The notes beneath the pieces are model-generated. The model worked only from the letters and a program-made list of their open reading frames with translations, made no database searches and was not told where the DNA came from. From Ruminococcus sp. (lineage in GTDB: Bacteria > Bacillota > Clostridia > Oscillospirales > Ruminococcaceae), in assembly GCA_023665505.1 (NCBI GenBank), contig JAMPDU010000018.1:1-32426 (forward strand): a stretch of 32,426 bases of DNA, written 5' to 3'. The translations under genes and the position numbers were made by a program. Positions 1 to 7,648 of this stretch are shown here, piece after piece. Numbering within the stretch: position 1 is the first letter of the stretch; each line of letters opens with the position of its first letter.

Positions 1-2
1 AC

Positions 3-356
3 TTTGACAACAAATTCAATACAAATACGTTCTCGATATTTTACAAAACAATTTGCTATATGACGAAGCGTTATACGCTGTACGAAATTAACGATTTCAC
101 GACGGTCGGCACGCTTTTCAAGGAGACTTTCGTATATATGTTTGCGGACTGGACACCGGGGTACGATATAGACTTTTACACCGAAAGTATCAACGGATGC
201 TGTACAATTTTCAAGCTGTTTTTTGTCAGCATTTTGGCAGCGTTCAACTACAACAATTTCAACATCAACAAACTCGCAGAAAAAGTCGGCGGAAAGGTCA
301 AAATCTTTGACAAAACCGAGGTTTTTAACAGCGGGTTCGCTGAAATAATTTTTTGA
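3..356 (+). CDS. Hypothetical protein, 3' part of a gene cut by the window edge
   Basis: The frame is open from the first bases of the window to a TGA at 354-356, giving at least 117 codons. The first ATG in frame is at 60 but has no ribosome-binding site, so the true start most likely lies outside the window. The product is rich in Phe, Tyr and Asn and has one weakly hydrophobic stretch (IFKLFFVSILAAF). No family is recognised. It lies just upstream of a broken ClpP-like gene on the same strand, so it probably belongs to the same decaying accessory segment. The function is unknown. Confidence 0.5.
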   Translation, partial: FDNKFNTNTFSIFYKTICYMTKRYTLYEINDFTTVGTLFKETFVYMFADWTPGYDIDFYTESINGCCTIFKLFFVSILAAFNYNNFNINKLAEKVGGKVKIFDKTEVFNSGFAEIIF

Positions 357-372
357 GAAAGATGGTAATATT

Positions 373-599
373 ATGAGCAATATTATCAAAGAAAGCGTGC
401 GGGGTACTGACTCGTGCCGATTGAGGACGTGCTCCTCGCAGAGAGCAAAATCTTTTTGACAAACGAGATTAACGCGGCAAGTGCAGACAATCTTATCAAG
501 CAATTAATGTACCTTGACAGCAAAAATTCTGACAAAATTACCCTACTACAGGCGAAAAGGCTGTTATTGCTGAGAAAATCAAGCCGTATAGCACGCTGA
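373..599 (+). pseudogene. ClpP-like protease remnant (frameshifted and truncated)
   Basis: An ATG at 373 begins MSNIIKESVRGTDS, then the frame is lost near 413. The next frame continues VPIEDVLLAESKIFLTNEIN and then QLMYLDSKNSDKIT. This matches the N-terminus of ClpP-family serine proteases, which normally reads RxIFLxGEI, then QLxxLxxxxxxxIxLYINSPGG. A one-base loss at about 413 explains the break. The homology stops at about 543, just before the stretch that should lead to the catalytic Ser, so the catalytic core is missing. Bases after that, read in a third frame, give TGEKAVIAEKIKPYSTLK and a TAA, which looks like the tail of a different gene fused by deletion. The family call is from sequence; the fusion is inferred. 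Confidence 0.6.
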
Positions 600-614
600 A
601 ATAACCCTGTTTTT

Positions 615-652
615 AACTGCTGCACTTTATAGTGTAGCAGTTATTTTTTATT
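615..652 (+). terminator. Rho-independent terminator
   Basis: A 12-bp stem (AACTGCTGCACT at 615-626 with AGTGTAGCAGTT at 631-642, one G-T wobble) closes a TTAT loop and is followed by a T-rich tract. It lies just after the ClpP-like remnant and ends that transcription unit. Confidence 0.8.
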
Positions 653-664
653 AATTGCAAAAAA

Positions 665-1274
665 TTAAATATCAAACAAATCATCAACCAAAACCAATAC
701 CGTCCCGTCTTTTTCGGCTCTCTCACGCACGGATTTCGTGTATCCGCCTTTGCTGAAAAGATAAAAATATCTTTTTTCGGGCTTTGTAAATATTTCTGAA
801 ACGCAAATTAAATCGTCATATTCTTTCAAATCAAAAGCAGTATTTTTAAATTTGCACTCGCAGAAAATTGCCGAATTACCGCTCTTATTAAGTGCCAAAA
901 TATCAATATCGTCCTGCTTTTTTTGTATGCGGATTTGCGCCCCACCACCTGCCGATACTGTGCGGAACAAAAGGCAATTTTTTCATTTTTGCAAGCCTTA
1001 TCATATATTGCAGACAAATATTTTCAAAAATTCCGCCCATATATGAGGGCAGCTCCCGCATAATTTCTTCAGCCGCTTCGGGGGCGTCCAACAGCTCATA
1101 ATAACTCATATTTGAAAATATAAATTTGTACCAAAACAAATAATAATTGTCAGCAATTTTATATAAGCTTTTTTTGGACGAATCGCCGTCACCGCACGGC
1201 GTAACGCGCTCTATTAATTTTATCGAACGCAATGTACTTACATGTTTCACACCAAATAAATTTTTATATGCCAT
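665..1274 (-). pseudogene. DUF234-type ATPase, C-terminal remnant with frameshift
   Basis: On the minus strand, residues from 1274 read as the winged-helix and linker part of archaeal-type ATPases with a DUF234 C-terminus (SLYKIADNYYLFWYKFIFSN, then GIFENICLQYM and IGRWWG). The frame is lost in a run of seven A (T at 918-924 on the plus strand). The next frame continues QDDIDILALN, then GNSAIFCECKFKN, the nuclease-like end of DUF234. Removing one A restores a single frame. The AAA+ half with its Walker motifs is missing here, and the probable first codons of the same gene lie at 1681-1761. The presumed ancestor was an ATPase of about 450 residues. This is a dead gene. Confidence 0.75.
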
Positions 1275-1291
1275 TAACCTTAAGATAATAT

Positions 1292-1603
1292 TTATTTATA
1301 GTTTTGTGTATCTGAATATTTTTTTATTATATTATATAATAAAACTGTTTTTTCCTCTTCGCTATTATTTGGGTATATCAAATTAAATAAATCAACTATA
1401 TGCATATATGAATTAATATTATATTCATTAGATAATTCATTGACAACATATGACATATAATTTCCCTCATCAATATTTGAATACTCTTTTTGCGCAAGAA
1501 CATATCCGTTTAATAAAGAAATAACTTCTTTGAAATTATATGACTCATATCCAAAATATGCCCCCGGACGTCCAATTAATCTTTTTAACTGCTCTTTTAT
1601 CAT
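1292..1603 (-). CDS. Small acidic protein, possible immunity protein
   Basis: This is an intact reading frame of 103 residues starting MIKEQLKRLIGRPGAYFGYE. ATG at 1603 is chosen because GGAGG lies about 9 nt upstream; an ATG two codons earlier is too close to it. The product is soluble and mostly helical in appearance. The opening pattern RPGxYxGxxSxxxxxxLLxGY resembles a family of small proteins often found beside polymorphic toxins, which suggests an immunity role, but that is inference. It sits between the two pieces of the broken DUF234 ATPase gene, as if it had replaced the ATPase core. No cognate toxin is next to it. Confidence 0.6.
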   Translation of the reverse strand: MIKEQLKRLIGRPGAYFGYESYNFKEVISLLNGYVLAQKEYSNIDEGNYMSYVVNELSNEYNINSYMHIVDLFNLIYPNNSEEEKTVLLYNIIKKYSDTQNYK

Positions 1604-1680
1604 AATCATTTTCCTCCGCAATAGTCTTTAAAATTTATATACATTTACAAATAAAAATATAGTATATCGTTTCAAATTAC

Positions 1681-1761
1681 TCAAAAAAGCACCTGCGGCC
1701 ATACCTCTCTTCCGTACATATCTTCAAGCAAAGCAAGTTCTGATTTTCGTCCTATAAACAT
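1681..1761 (-). pseudogene. DUF234-type ATPase, N-terminal remnant
   Basis: After a good ribosome-binding site (GGAGG, 7 nt before ATG) the frame reads MFIGRKSELALLEDMYGRE and stops after 26 codons. MFIGRxxEL is the hallmark start of ATPases with a DUF234 C-terminus, whose frameshifted tail is found at 665-1274. The Walker A region that should follow is absent. The piece keeps its promoter and ribosome-binding site and could still be expressed as a short peptide. Confidence 0.6.
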
Positions 1762-1791
1762 ATCAACGCCTCCAATTAACATCATTTACTG

Positions 1792-1830
1792 AATTACGAT
1801 TATTATACTCCAAATTCAGTAATTTGTCAA
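1792..1830 (-). promoter_or_regulatory. Consensus promoter with inverted repeat (possible operator)
   Basis: Reading leftward, TTGACA (1830-1825) and TATAAT (1807-1802) are separated by exactly 17 nt, both perfect matches to the sigma-A consensus. The 9-bp inverted repeat TTACTGAAT / ATTCAGTAA straddles the -10 box and could be an operator. It drives the ATPase remnant at 1761 and possibly the small gene at 1603. Confidence 0.75.
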
Positions 1831-1859
1831 GAGGGTGCGCGATAATTTTTACATTTTAA

Positions 1860-2066
1860 TTATTTACGGCAAATTTCAACCCCGTATTTCCCATAAAAAT
1901 CCTCAATATCGGCATTGTTTCTCACAAGTTCGGCATAGTGCAGTTTTTTATCGGCGTGACTGTAAAATCCGATAGTTTTTTCACCCGTGCAAACACTTGA
2001 TTCGATTTTTATATCATCGGCGGTGAAACCGTCGGGAATTGGCAAAATCTTATTTTTATTTTTCAA
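1860..2066 (-). CDS. Hypothetical 68-aa protein coupled to the WYL regulator
   Basis: The frame reads MKNKNKILPIPDGFTADDIK and ends VEICRK. A TTG at 2066 is taken as the start: GAGG lies 8 nt upstream, inside the last codons of the WYL gene, and the two genes overlap by 11 nt, which suggests translational coupling. Earlier starts in this frame lie inside the WYL gene and give sequence unlike a protein. The product is soluble with no recognised domain. Its position implies a role linked to the regulator, for example as a modulator or ligand-binding partner; that is inference. Confidence 0.6.
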   Translation of the reverse strand: MKNKNKILPIPDGFTADDIKIESSVCTGEKTIGFYSHADKKLHYAELVRNNADIEDFYGKYGVEICRK

Positions 2067-3060
2067 AATTATCGCCTCGTTTATAATTTCCCAAAACCCC
2101 GCAAAGCTGTTCCCTATAACGGTTTTTAAGCTCCTCGGGAGCAATAATTTCCGCGTTTGTTCCAAACATAAAAAGCCATGCGAAAAACGGCTGCTCCGCC
2201 TTGACATTTACCCGCACAATAAAATGCTCGTCACCGTCGGGGACGATAAAAATATCTTTTCCGAAACGGTCGAAAACGATATTCACAAGGTCGTTTTTAA
2301 ACCGTAATTTCACCTCCCGCACCTCGCCGCTGAACATCGAAAATGTCGAATTCATATACTCCGCAATATTAAAATTTGCTGGCTTTTTCACAATCGGCGC
2401 GTCAAGTATTGTAATTCCGTCCATTCTGTCAACGCGGAAATTTGAAATTCCGCCGTATTTTTCATAAAACGCAATCAAATAATATCTTTCGTCGTCCCAA
2501 GTCATCGCGTACGGCGAACAAACCCGCAAACCGTCCCTGTATTTTTTCTTTTTTTCGATATTGTAATCAAAATATTTGAAAGAAATTTGTTTTCCCTCCG
2601 CAATCGCGCGGTGTATCACATCAACGTTTATGTAAATCCGCTCGTTCATTGATTTTACGCGGTTTGCAACATAAACCTGCCTGTGAATTTGCTTAGCCTC
2701 ATAAACGCTTGAAAGCCCCTCGATTTTTTTCAAAAGCTGGTTTGACTTTTTCACGGTCAGAAACCGCAATGAACAAACCGCGTCTGCAAGCAATTTCAGT
2801 TCGGGCAGCTCAAAATCACGGTTCGCAACAAAATATCCCGACGCTCCGCCTTTGAGAGAAACCACGTCCAGACCGAACGCCCGCAGCGCCTCAATGTCTT
2901 CATAAAGAGCCTTGCGAGCTGCGGAAATCCCGTAACTTTCAAGACGCTTAATAATTTCGGGCATTGTTATGGAATGTTCCTCGTCGGTCTGTTCCAAAAG
3001 TATTTTATATAAGTACAAAATTTTCAAACGCTGGTTCGCGTTTTTTACATTGTCGGACAT
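2056..3060 (-). CDS. WYL-domain transcriptional regulator
   Basis: A 334-residue cytoplasmic DNA-binding regulator. Residues about 10-75 form an N-terminal helix-turn-helix (ITMPEIIKRLESYGISAARK, then ALYEDIEAL). A WYL domain spans about 145-220, with RYYLIAFYE at 192-200 and NFRVDR at 207-212, followed by the usual C-terminal extension. The length is normal for the family. ATG at 3060 is chosen because GGAG lies 8 nt upstream, while the earlier ATG at 3069 touches the GGAG itself. WYL proteins bind nucleic-acid or nucleotide ligands and commonly control phage-defence genes, so this one may regulate neighbouring accessory genes; its targets cannot be read from the sequence. Confidence 0.9.
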   Translation of the reverse strand: MSDNVKNANQRLKILYLYKILLEQTDEEHSITMPEIIKRLESYGISAARKALYEDIEALRAFGLDVVSLKGGASGYFVANRDFELPELKLLADAVCSLRFLTVKKSNQLLKKIEGLSSVYEAKQIHRQVYVANRVKSMNERIYINVDVIHRAIAEGKQISFKYFDYNIEKKKKYRDGLRVCSPYAMTWDDERYYLIAFYEKYGGISNFRVDRMDGITILDAPIVKKPANFNIAEYMNSTFSMFSGEVREVKLRFKNDLVNIVFDRFGKDIFIVPDGDEHFIVRVNVKAEQPFFAWLFMFGTNAEIIAPEELKNRYREQLCGVLGNYKRGDNFEK

Positions 3061-3094
3061 TTTTATCATCTCCGCAAAAAATATCTTTTAAATA

Positions 3095-3123
3095 ATTATA
3101 CTTGATTTTTTGCCGAATGTCAA
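3095..3123 (-). promoter_or_regulatory. Consensus promoter of the WYL regulator gene
   Basis: Leftward, TTGACA (3123-3118) and TATAAT (3100-3095) are separated by 17 nt, a perfect sigma-A promoter. The -35 box overlaps the stop codon of the upstream gene at 3120-3122, so the regulator has its own promoter while sitting directly behind another operon. Confidence 0.8.
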
Positions 3124-3425
3124 TCATTTCTGCCCGCAATTTCAAATATTTTTTCTTTCATTTCATAAAAGCCCTCAATAGGCAATCCACCGCCCATATT
3201 TGTCATCATAAGATATTCCATAGCCTCAAACGTTGACCTATCAAAACCATCAACCAGAATATCATCGAGCAGCAGCGTGTCGCGGTAACTGTTTATAGCA
3301 TCGCGATATTCGGGATTTTTTATAAGCTCGTCTGCTTTTGTCTGCCAAATCTTTTTTATTCCTGAGGAAACTCCGCTGTAATCTATATACTGTTCTGTAC
3401 TCCATTTTTTATTCTCGTTGCTCAT
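3120..3425 (-). CDS. Hypothetical 101-aa protein
   Basis: The frame starts MSNENKKWSTEQYIDYSGVS and ends FEIAGRND. It is a small soluble acidic protein with no signal peptide or membrane segment and no recognised family. The ribosome-binding site is weak (GGTG about 6 nt before ATG). It is the third gene of a leftward set (4506, 4083, 3425) with a 37-nt gap to the gene before it. Its size and setting among toxin-immunity genes would fit an orphan immunity protein, but nothing in the sequence proves it. Confidence 0.6.
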   Translation of the reverse strand: MSNENKKWSTEQYIDYSGVSSGIKKIWQTKADELIKNPEYRDAINSYRDTLLLDDILVDGFDRSTFEAMEYLMMTNMGGGLPIEGFYEMKEKIFEIAGRND

Positions 3426-3462
3426 TTTTACACCAACTTTTTAATATATTCAAGAAAAATTT

Positions 3463-4083
3463 CTATTCAATAATAGCAACACACATAAAATTGCCGTCAT
3501 CATTTTTCAGTACATTAAAATCAATTTCCGAATTTAAATGCACAGAGAAATCTTGATTAGGTTCGTTTAATAAAATACCTTTAATTGAATTGTCAGCAAG
3601 ACCGCTGCATCGTACCCAACAACCCTCCGGCTGATTATCTTCTTTAAACAAAATTACCATAACATCATCGGGATAATCCTGATTACGACTGCTATCCAAA
3701 ATTTGCAGCTTTCTTGTACTATTTATTTGTGCCGAACAACAGTACCCCTCGTTGACACTTTTTACTTTCTCAGCAAACATTTCTTCATACATTTTAGTAT
3801 TTTCAATAAAAAACGCCTTTTTATTTTTTACGCTGCCATTTCTTAATTTAAAAGTAACTCCCTCATTTCCACCGTAAACATAAATGGTATTATCATCTGA
3901 TATTTTAACGCAGGAAAGTATTTCATAAGTAAGTCCCGCCTCATAATCAATATAACCGTACACCATTATTCCGTTTGTACTTTCATCATACTCAAATAAA
4001 TCTGATATGTATGATAAATCGGGGTCACATATTATAAAGATTTTGTGGTAAACACTGCGAAAATTCAATTCTGAAATTAACAT
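3463..4083 (-). CDS. Hypothetical protein with DUF2314-like C-terminus
   Basis: A 206-residue soluble protein beginning MLISELNFRSVYHKIFIICD. ATG at 4083 follows AGGAGG with a 5-nt spacer; an upstream in-frame start at 4122 lacks one. The last 60 residues (GCWVRCSGLAD, then IKGILLNEPNQDF, then IDF) resemble the beta-strand pattern WVKVxxIxxxxIxGxLLNEP of DUF2314-like domains. The family match is tentative. It lies 51 nt downstream of the HIRAN gene and 37 nt before the 101-aa gene, so the three are probably one transcript. Function is unknown. Confidence 0.55.
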   Translation of the reverse strand: MLISELNFRSVYHKIFIICDPDLSYISDLFEYDESTNGIMVYGYIDYEAGLTYEILSCVKISDDNTIYVYGGNEGVTFKLRNGSVKNKKAFFIENTKMYEEMFAEKVKSVNEGYCCSAQINSTRKLQILDSSRNQDYPDDVMVILFKEDNQPEGCWVRCSGLADNSIKGILLNEPNQDFSVHLNSEIDFNVLKNDDGNFMCVAIIE

Positions 4084-4134
4084 AATAACCTCCTGATAAT
4101 ATAATTCTCCCTTAAATCCCATAGGGATTTTTTA

Positions 4135-4506
4135 TTATTTTGATTTCTTTTTCCCCGAAACCTTAACCTTATTTTCGGATTTTTCCTCATCGGAATTTTC
4201 AACATCGTCCTTATCAAGAACAAGCGCGATAACCGAGCTGTGGGTAATAAACATAGTCCTCGCGTAAGCGTAATCGTCGATTTTGTCATAAAGCCGCCCA
4301 GCGCTTACAGTACCTTGAAATACGGTGTTTGTGCTGTTTGCAACGTACCCGATTTTCTCAATAAACGGCAGAAAAGCGCAAATCGCCTCATTGTCATAAT
4401 CGTTGTCGGGCTCTTTGATAATTTTGAAAATACGTCCGATTTCAAAGGGCTTTTTTCCGTAATAGTGGTTAAGTCCCGTTATCGTGATAAAATATGCGTC
4501 CTGCAT
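4135..4506 (-). CDS. HIRAN-domain protein
   Basis: A 123-residue protein starting MQDAYFITITGLNHYYG. The HIRAN fold fits the order FITITGLNHYYG, then FEIGRIFKIIKEPDNDYDNE, then IGYVANSTNTV. The N of YDNEAI and the GYVANS segment are typical of these small domains, which bind 3' ends of DNA. A Lys/Glu-rich tail (residues about 103-123) is disordered. ATG at 4506 has GAGGTG about 7 nt upstream. HIRAN proteins occur in replication-repair and defence settings; a direct role here is inferred. The promoter lies at 4538-4576 and is repeated upstream of the toxin operon. Confidence 0.75.
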   Translation of the reverse strand: MQDAYFITITGLNHYYGKKPFEIGRIFKIIKEPDNDYDNEAICAFLPFIEKIGYVANSTNTVFQGTVSAGRLYDKIDDYAYARTMFITHSSVIALVLDKDDVENSDEEKSENKVKVSGKKKSK

Positions 4507-4537
4507 AAAGTACACCTCGCTTTTTTAGTTTATATAT

Positions 4538-4576
4538 CTATTATAGCATATATAGGTGTGCCGTTTTCAGGACAGC
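4538..4576 (-). repeat. 39-bp promoter-region repeat, copy 1
   Basis: This copy matches 10243-10281 at 35 of 39 positions, and all four differences are transitions. Leftward it carries an extended -10 box (TGC then TATAAT, 4545-4540) and an upstream block containing CTGTCCTGAAAA. It precedes the HIRAN operon. No good -35 box is visible at the usual distance, so a regulator binding the conserved block may be needed. Confidence 0.7.
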
Positions 4577-4686
4577 TGATTTAAATAACTTGTGTTTAAC
4601 AATCATCATTTTTAAAATTTCAAATATATCATAATTTTCAAATTATCAGGCTGACAGTAACACTTTTATTGTCAAGTGATATATTT

Positions 4687-5451
4687 TTAATTATAAAATC
4701 CATTTTCATCAGGTTTACCAAAACAACTATGACAAACATAATGTTCCAATACTTCACATACGCCTTCAGGTGAGAGTTTTATCTCACGAGTAATAAAAGG
4801 AAATATTCTACAATGGCTTATCATCAGTAAACCCATTTGCGGATTTCCTCTGATAACCTTATTGATAAGATTGCTTATATATCTTGCATTGACATAGTCC
4901 AGATTATTCAACGGTTCATCAATAATCAAAAGATCGGAATTTGAACGAGTCGCAATCACAGAAAATACTGACAGCAGTCTTTGTTCTCCACCGCTGAATT
5001 TTCCGGGATTTGACTTTGCATCAAAAATACGGCTGTTATCACCTCGCCTTGGCAGCCACTTATCAATAAGTTCATTAACCTCGGAGCAACTCATATCTCC
5101 GCCCGTGTGAGCTTCGCAGCTATTGCTGATTACATCTCTAACTTGGATTCTTCCCATTTCGGAATATTCGTCTTTTTGCGGTATATAGGCTATGCTTGCA
5201 CGAAAACGTTGGAGTTCTTCATTGTCTAACTTAAAAATATTCCCAAATGCATTATGAGTAATTTCACCGCTAATTTTTTTGTTATCAGTTTCCAATTGCA
5301 TAATACATTTTAAAATCGTACTTTTGCCGATACCATTTTCTCCTGACAGCAAAATCGCTTCACCATGACCTATATCAAAGGAAATATTTTGCATTAAAGT
5401 ACGCTGTTTTATCTGTATTGACAGATTTTTTATACTTAGAATACTGTTCAT
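4687..5451 (-). CDS. ABC transporter ATP-binding protein
   Basis: A 254-residue cytoplasmic ATPase. It has Walker A GENGIGKST at residues 37-45, the signature FSGGEQRLL, and Walker B DLLIIDEP followed by LNNLD. ATG at 5451 is preferred because GGAGG lies 8 nt upstream, inside the last codons of the upstream permease gene, and the permease stop is only 2 nt away. It is the last gene of a six-gene operon and should power the two permease-like proteins encoded at 5454-6440 and 6512-7648. The cargo may be the lipoproteins or the toxin of the same operon; that is inference. Confidence 0.9.
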   Translation of the reverse strand: MNSILSIKNLSIQIKQRTLMQNISFDIGHGEAILLSGENGIGKSTILKCIMQLETDNKKISGEITHNAFGNIFKLDNEELQRFRASIAYIPQKDEYSEMGRIQVRDVISNSCEAHTGGDMSCSEVNELIDKWLPRRGDNSRIFDAKSNPGKFSGGEQRLLSVFSVIATRSNSDLLIIDEPLNNLDYVNARYISNLINKVIRGNPQMGLLMISHCRIFPFITREIKLSPEGVCEVLEHYVCHSCFGKPDENGFYN

Positions 5452-5453
5452 CG

Positions 5454-6440
5454 CTATTTCCTCCATAGATGTTTATTTAATATTGCAGACGTTATAAATA
5501 AAGTGATAAGTTCAATTAAAGTTATAATTGTCAAAATCAATATTTCTACTGCAGAAACTTCAATAATCAAAAATATAACATTCGACAGAACCAGTGAAAT
5601 CACTATTGACAATAATCCGAATCCGCAAACAAATCTAAAATACGATTTATTCAGCCGTTTTTTCTCAAATCCCATCATTACAAGCCTTATAAAATTATAT
5701 GATATACTTTTTGTAAATAAAAAGGTACTCAAAATTGTAATTGTAATAAAAATAACTATGCAAACCGATAAATATGGCACAATATTTTTCAGCACCGCAA
5801 TTATTTCATCCTCACGATAAATAATGTCTTCCGGCATGCCATTTACAGAAAGTTCATCAATAGAGTCCTTTGTAAATGCAATGCTGTTATGTGTGACATT
5901 ATCGACATATTGCCCATCATAACCCATAATGATAATTCCATTGTTATAGCTCTTGTCTTTGGAAATCCTCACATTAGCCGTTTCAGGAATGATATATTCT
6001 ATGGAATACTCGTAAATACCACCATTAACAATGTGTTTTGAATATAATTTATCATTCAAATGCAAATCATAAAACTTAGCTAAATTTTTGGAAATTGCAA
6101 TGCCATACTCACTAAGTTTGTCCGCATTCCAATAAATTGAATCATCATATTGAGAATCTCTTGATTGCATAATAATATCAGCATTTAGCCCTGTTTGAGA
6201 ATCAGGGGATACGGCAAAGCTTATTCCGGCATTAAAACGGTAATAGTCATTTTCAAATGTAGGTTCTCTTGTAATTGCTGAATAAATATAATTTGATTGT
6301 ATAACAGAGTATAATTGCATGCAGTAACTTTTAACAGATATTAGCAAAAACAAGGCGAACAGAAACGAAATTACAATAAAAGTCAGCATAACAAATAGTA
6401 TTTTTTGCGGTTCTGTATGAAATGTCACACATTTTTTCAA
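5454..6440 (-). CDS. FtsX/MacB-like ABC transporter permease, second subunit
   Basis: A 328-residue membrane protein. One membrane segment near residues 13-37 is followed by a large extracytoplasmic domain (about 40-215) and three C-terminal segments (about 220-322). This 1+3 layout is that of FtsX/MacB-type permeases, which usually work as mechanotransmitters or exporters rather than importers. It starts with TTG at 6440, with AGGTG 7 nt upstream. The ATPase gene follows after 2 nt. Overall sequence is not close to a named transporter that I recognise. Confidence 0.75.
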   Translation of the reverse strand: MKKCVTFHTEPQKILFVMLTFIVISFLFALFLLISVKSYCMQLYSVIQSNYIYSAITREPTFENDYYRFNAGISFAVSPDSQTGLNADIIMQSRDSQYDDSIYWNADKLSEYGIAISKNLAKFYDLHLNDKLYSKHIVNGGIYEYSIEYIIPETANVRISKDKSYNNGIIIMGYDGQYVDNVTHNSIAFTKDSIDELSVNGMPEDIIYREDEIIAVLKNIVPYLSVCIVIFITITILSTFLFTKSISYNFIRLVMMGFEKKRLNKSYFRFVCGFGLLSIVISLVLSNVIFLIIEVSAVEILILTIITLIELITLFITSAILNKHLWRK

Positions 6441-6511
6441 TGTATATCACCTGCTCCGTTGCTGGATTAAATTAATTGTAAGCCTTATTTTAAAGTATTT
6501 ATTTTACTTTT

Positions 6512-7648
6512 TTAATTTTGATTAATCCCCTTAACCATAAATTTATTCATTATAAAGCTGAGCAATTCAGCTATCAGAACTACCGCAGGAATAACTGCAA
6601 CTTCAACGCCAATCATTGTATTGGGAATGTAATCAGATGAAGATTTTACTTTATAAAATAATATAATTGCATAAGCCACAGCAAAAACCAATAACTCACA
6701 AATAAATGAATATACATAGTAAGGCTTAACATTCTGCCCTTTTGGTATGCAGTGTTTAGTGAAGTACCCTTTTTCACAGCCACGACTTGACATAATAACA
6801 TTGTAAACAATAACTATTACGGCAAATATACCTGCACCTAACCAAATCATTAAGACACTTGCTTTTTTATCAAGGCTGTTCTCTCTTACACGAAAATCTG
6901 TAATTTCATTTGTATATCCGGATGACATAATTGCATCATAGTGAACTTGATACTGTTCGTCACTAGCAAATTGTTTACGAGCTTTTAGTCTGCCCAAAGG
7001 TCGATAATCTTTAGTCATGTATGTCTGACAAACAGCATAATTACTTGCAGATACATACATTCCCGAATACCCATTGTTTTGGGCATTTTGCACGATTAAA
7101 TCCTTTTGCTCGGTATTGAGCTGTGCAAGGATTGCTCCTCCTTCGTATATATTGTTTGTTTCATATATGGCATAAATTTTGTACTCTGCATTTGTACCGC
7201 CGATAGAAAAAAACACCGTATCACCTATATCTGCCGATGTATCATGACAGAATTGCCAATCAACAAGAATAGAATTATTGTATTCTAAAGATGATTTCTT
7301 TATAATACGACTGCTGTTATACATAGTTATATCAACGTTATCCAACCGGTCACTTAATAATATTGTTGTCGTGCGGGATACGCCGTTTACGGTTACCGAT
7401 GTCTTTGTCAAAAAGAACGGAAACACCTTATCTATCCCATGGACTCCCGACAATTCGTTTATTTGTTCAAACGACGGTTCAGGTGCGATAAAATCAATAT
7501 CTGTATTCTTATATATGCTCTGTGAATTATACATATCTGCCTGTTGATTGATAAATGGATACACCACCAGCAAAACTGACACCAAAGCAACAGTAACATC
7601 AAAAAGAAAAGAAAATAATAATCTATGCCTAATCCAATATCTTGTCAT
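6512..7648 (-). CDS. FtsX/MacB-like ABC transporter permease, first subunit
   Basis: A 378-residue membrane protein with an N-terminal segment (about residues 11-33), an extracytoplasmic domain of about 230 residues, and three C-terminal segments (about 266-370). This is the same 1+3 topology as the next gene, so the two probably form a heterodimer energised by the ATPase at 4687-5451. The motif GDTVFFSIGG with downstream YKIYAIYE resembles MacB-type periplasmic core domains. Its ATG overlaps the stop of the upstream lipoprotein gene by 4 nt (ATGA), pointing to coupled expression. Confidence 0.8.
   Translation of the reverse strand: MTRYWIRHRLLFSFLFDVTVALVSVLLVVYPFINQQADMYNSQSIYKNTDIDFIAPEPSFEQINELSGVHGIDKVFPFFLTKTSVTVNGVSRTTTILLSDRLDNVDITMYNSSRIIKKSSLEYNNSILVDWQFCHDTSADIGDTVFFSIGGTNAEYKIYAIYETNNIYEGGAILAQLNTEQKDLIVQNAQNNGYSGMYVSASNYAVCQTYMTKDYRPLGRLKARKQFASDEQYQVHYDAIMSSGYTNEITDFRVRENSLDKKASVLMIWLGAGIFAVIVIVYNVIMSSRGCEKGYFTKHCIPKGQNVKPYYVYSFICELLVFAVAYAIILFYKVKSSSDYIPNTMIGVEVAVIPAVVLIAELLSFIMNKFMVKGINQN

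Noticed and set aside
4113-4140. A small hairpin (AAATCCC, GGGATTT) after the HIRAN gene, considered as a terminator
   Set aside because: The T-run lies on the plus-strand side, where no transcript is expected, and the stem is only 7 bp.
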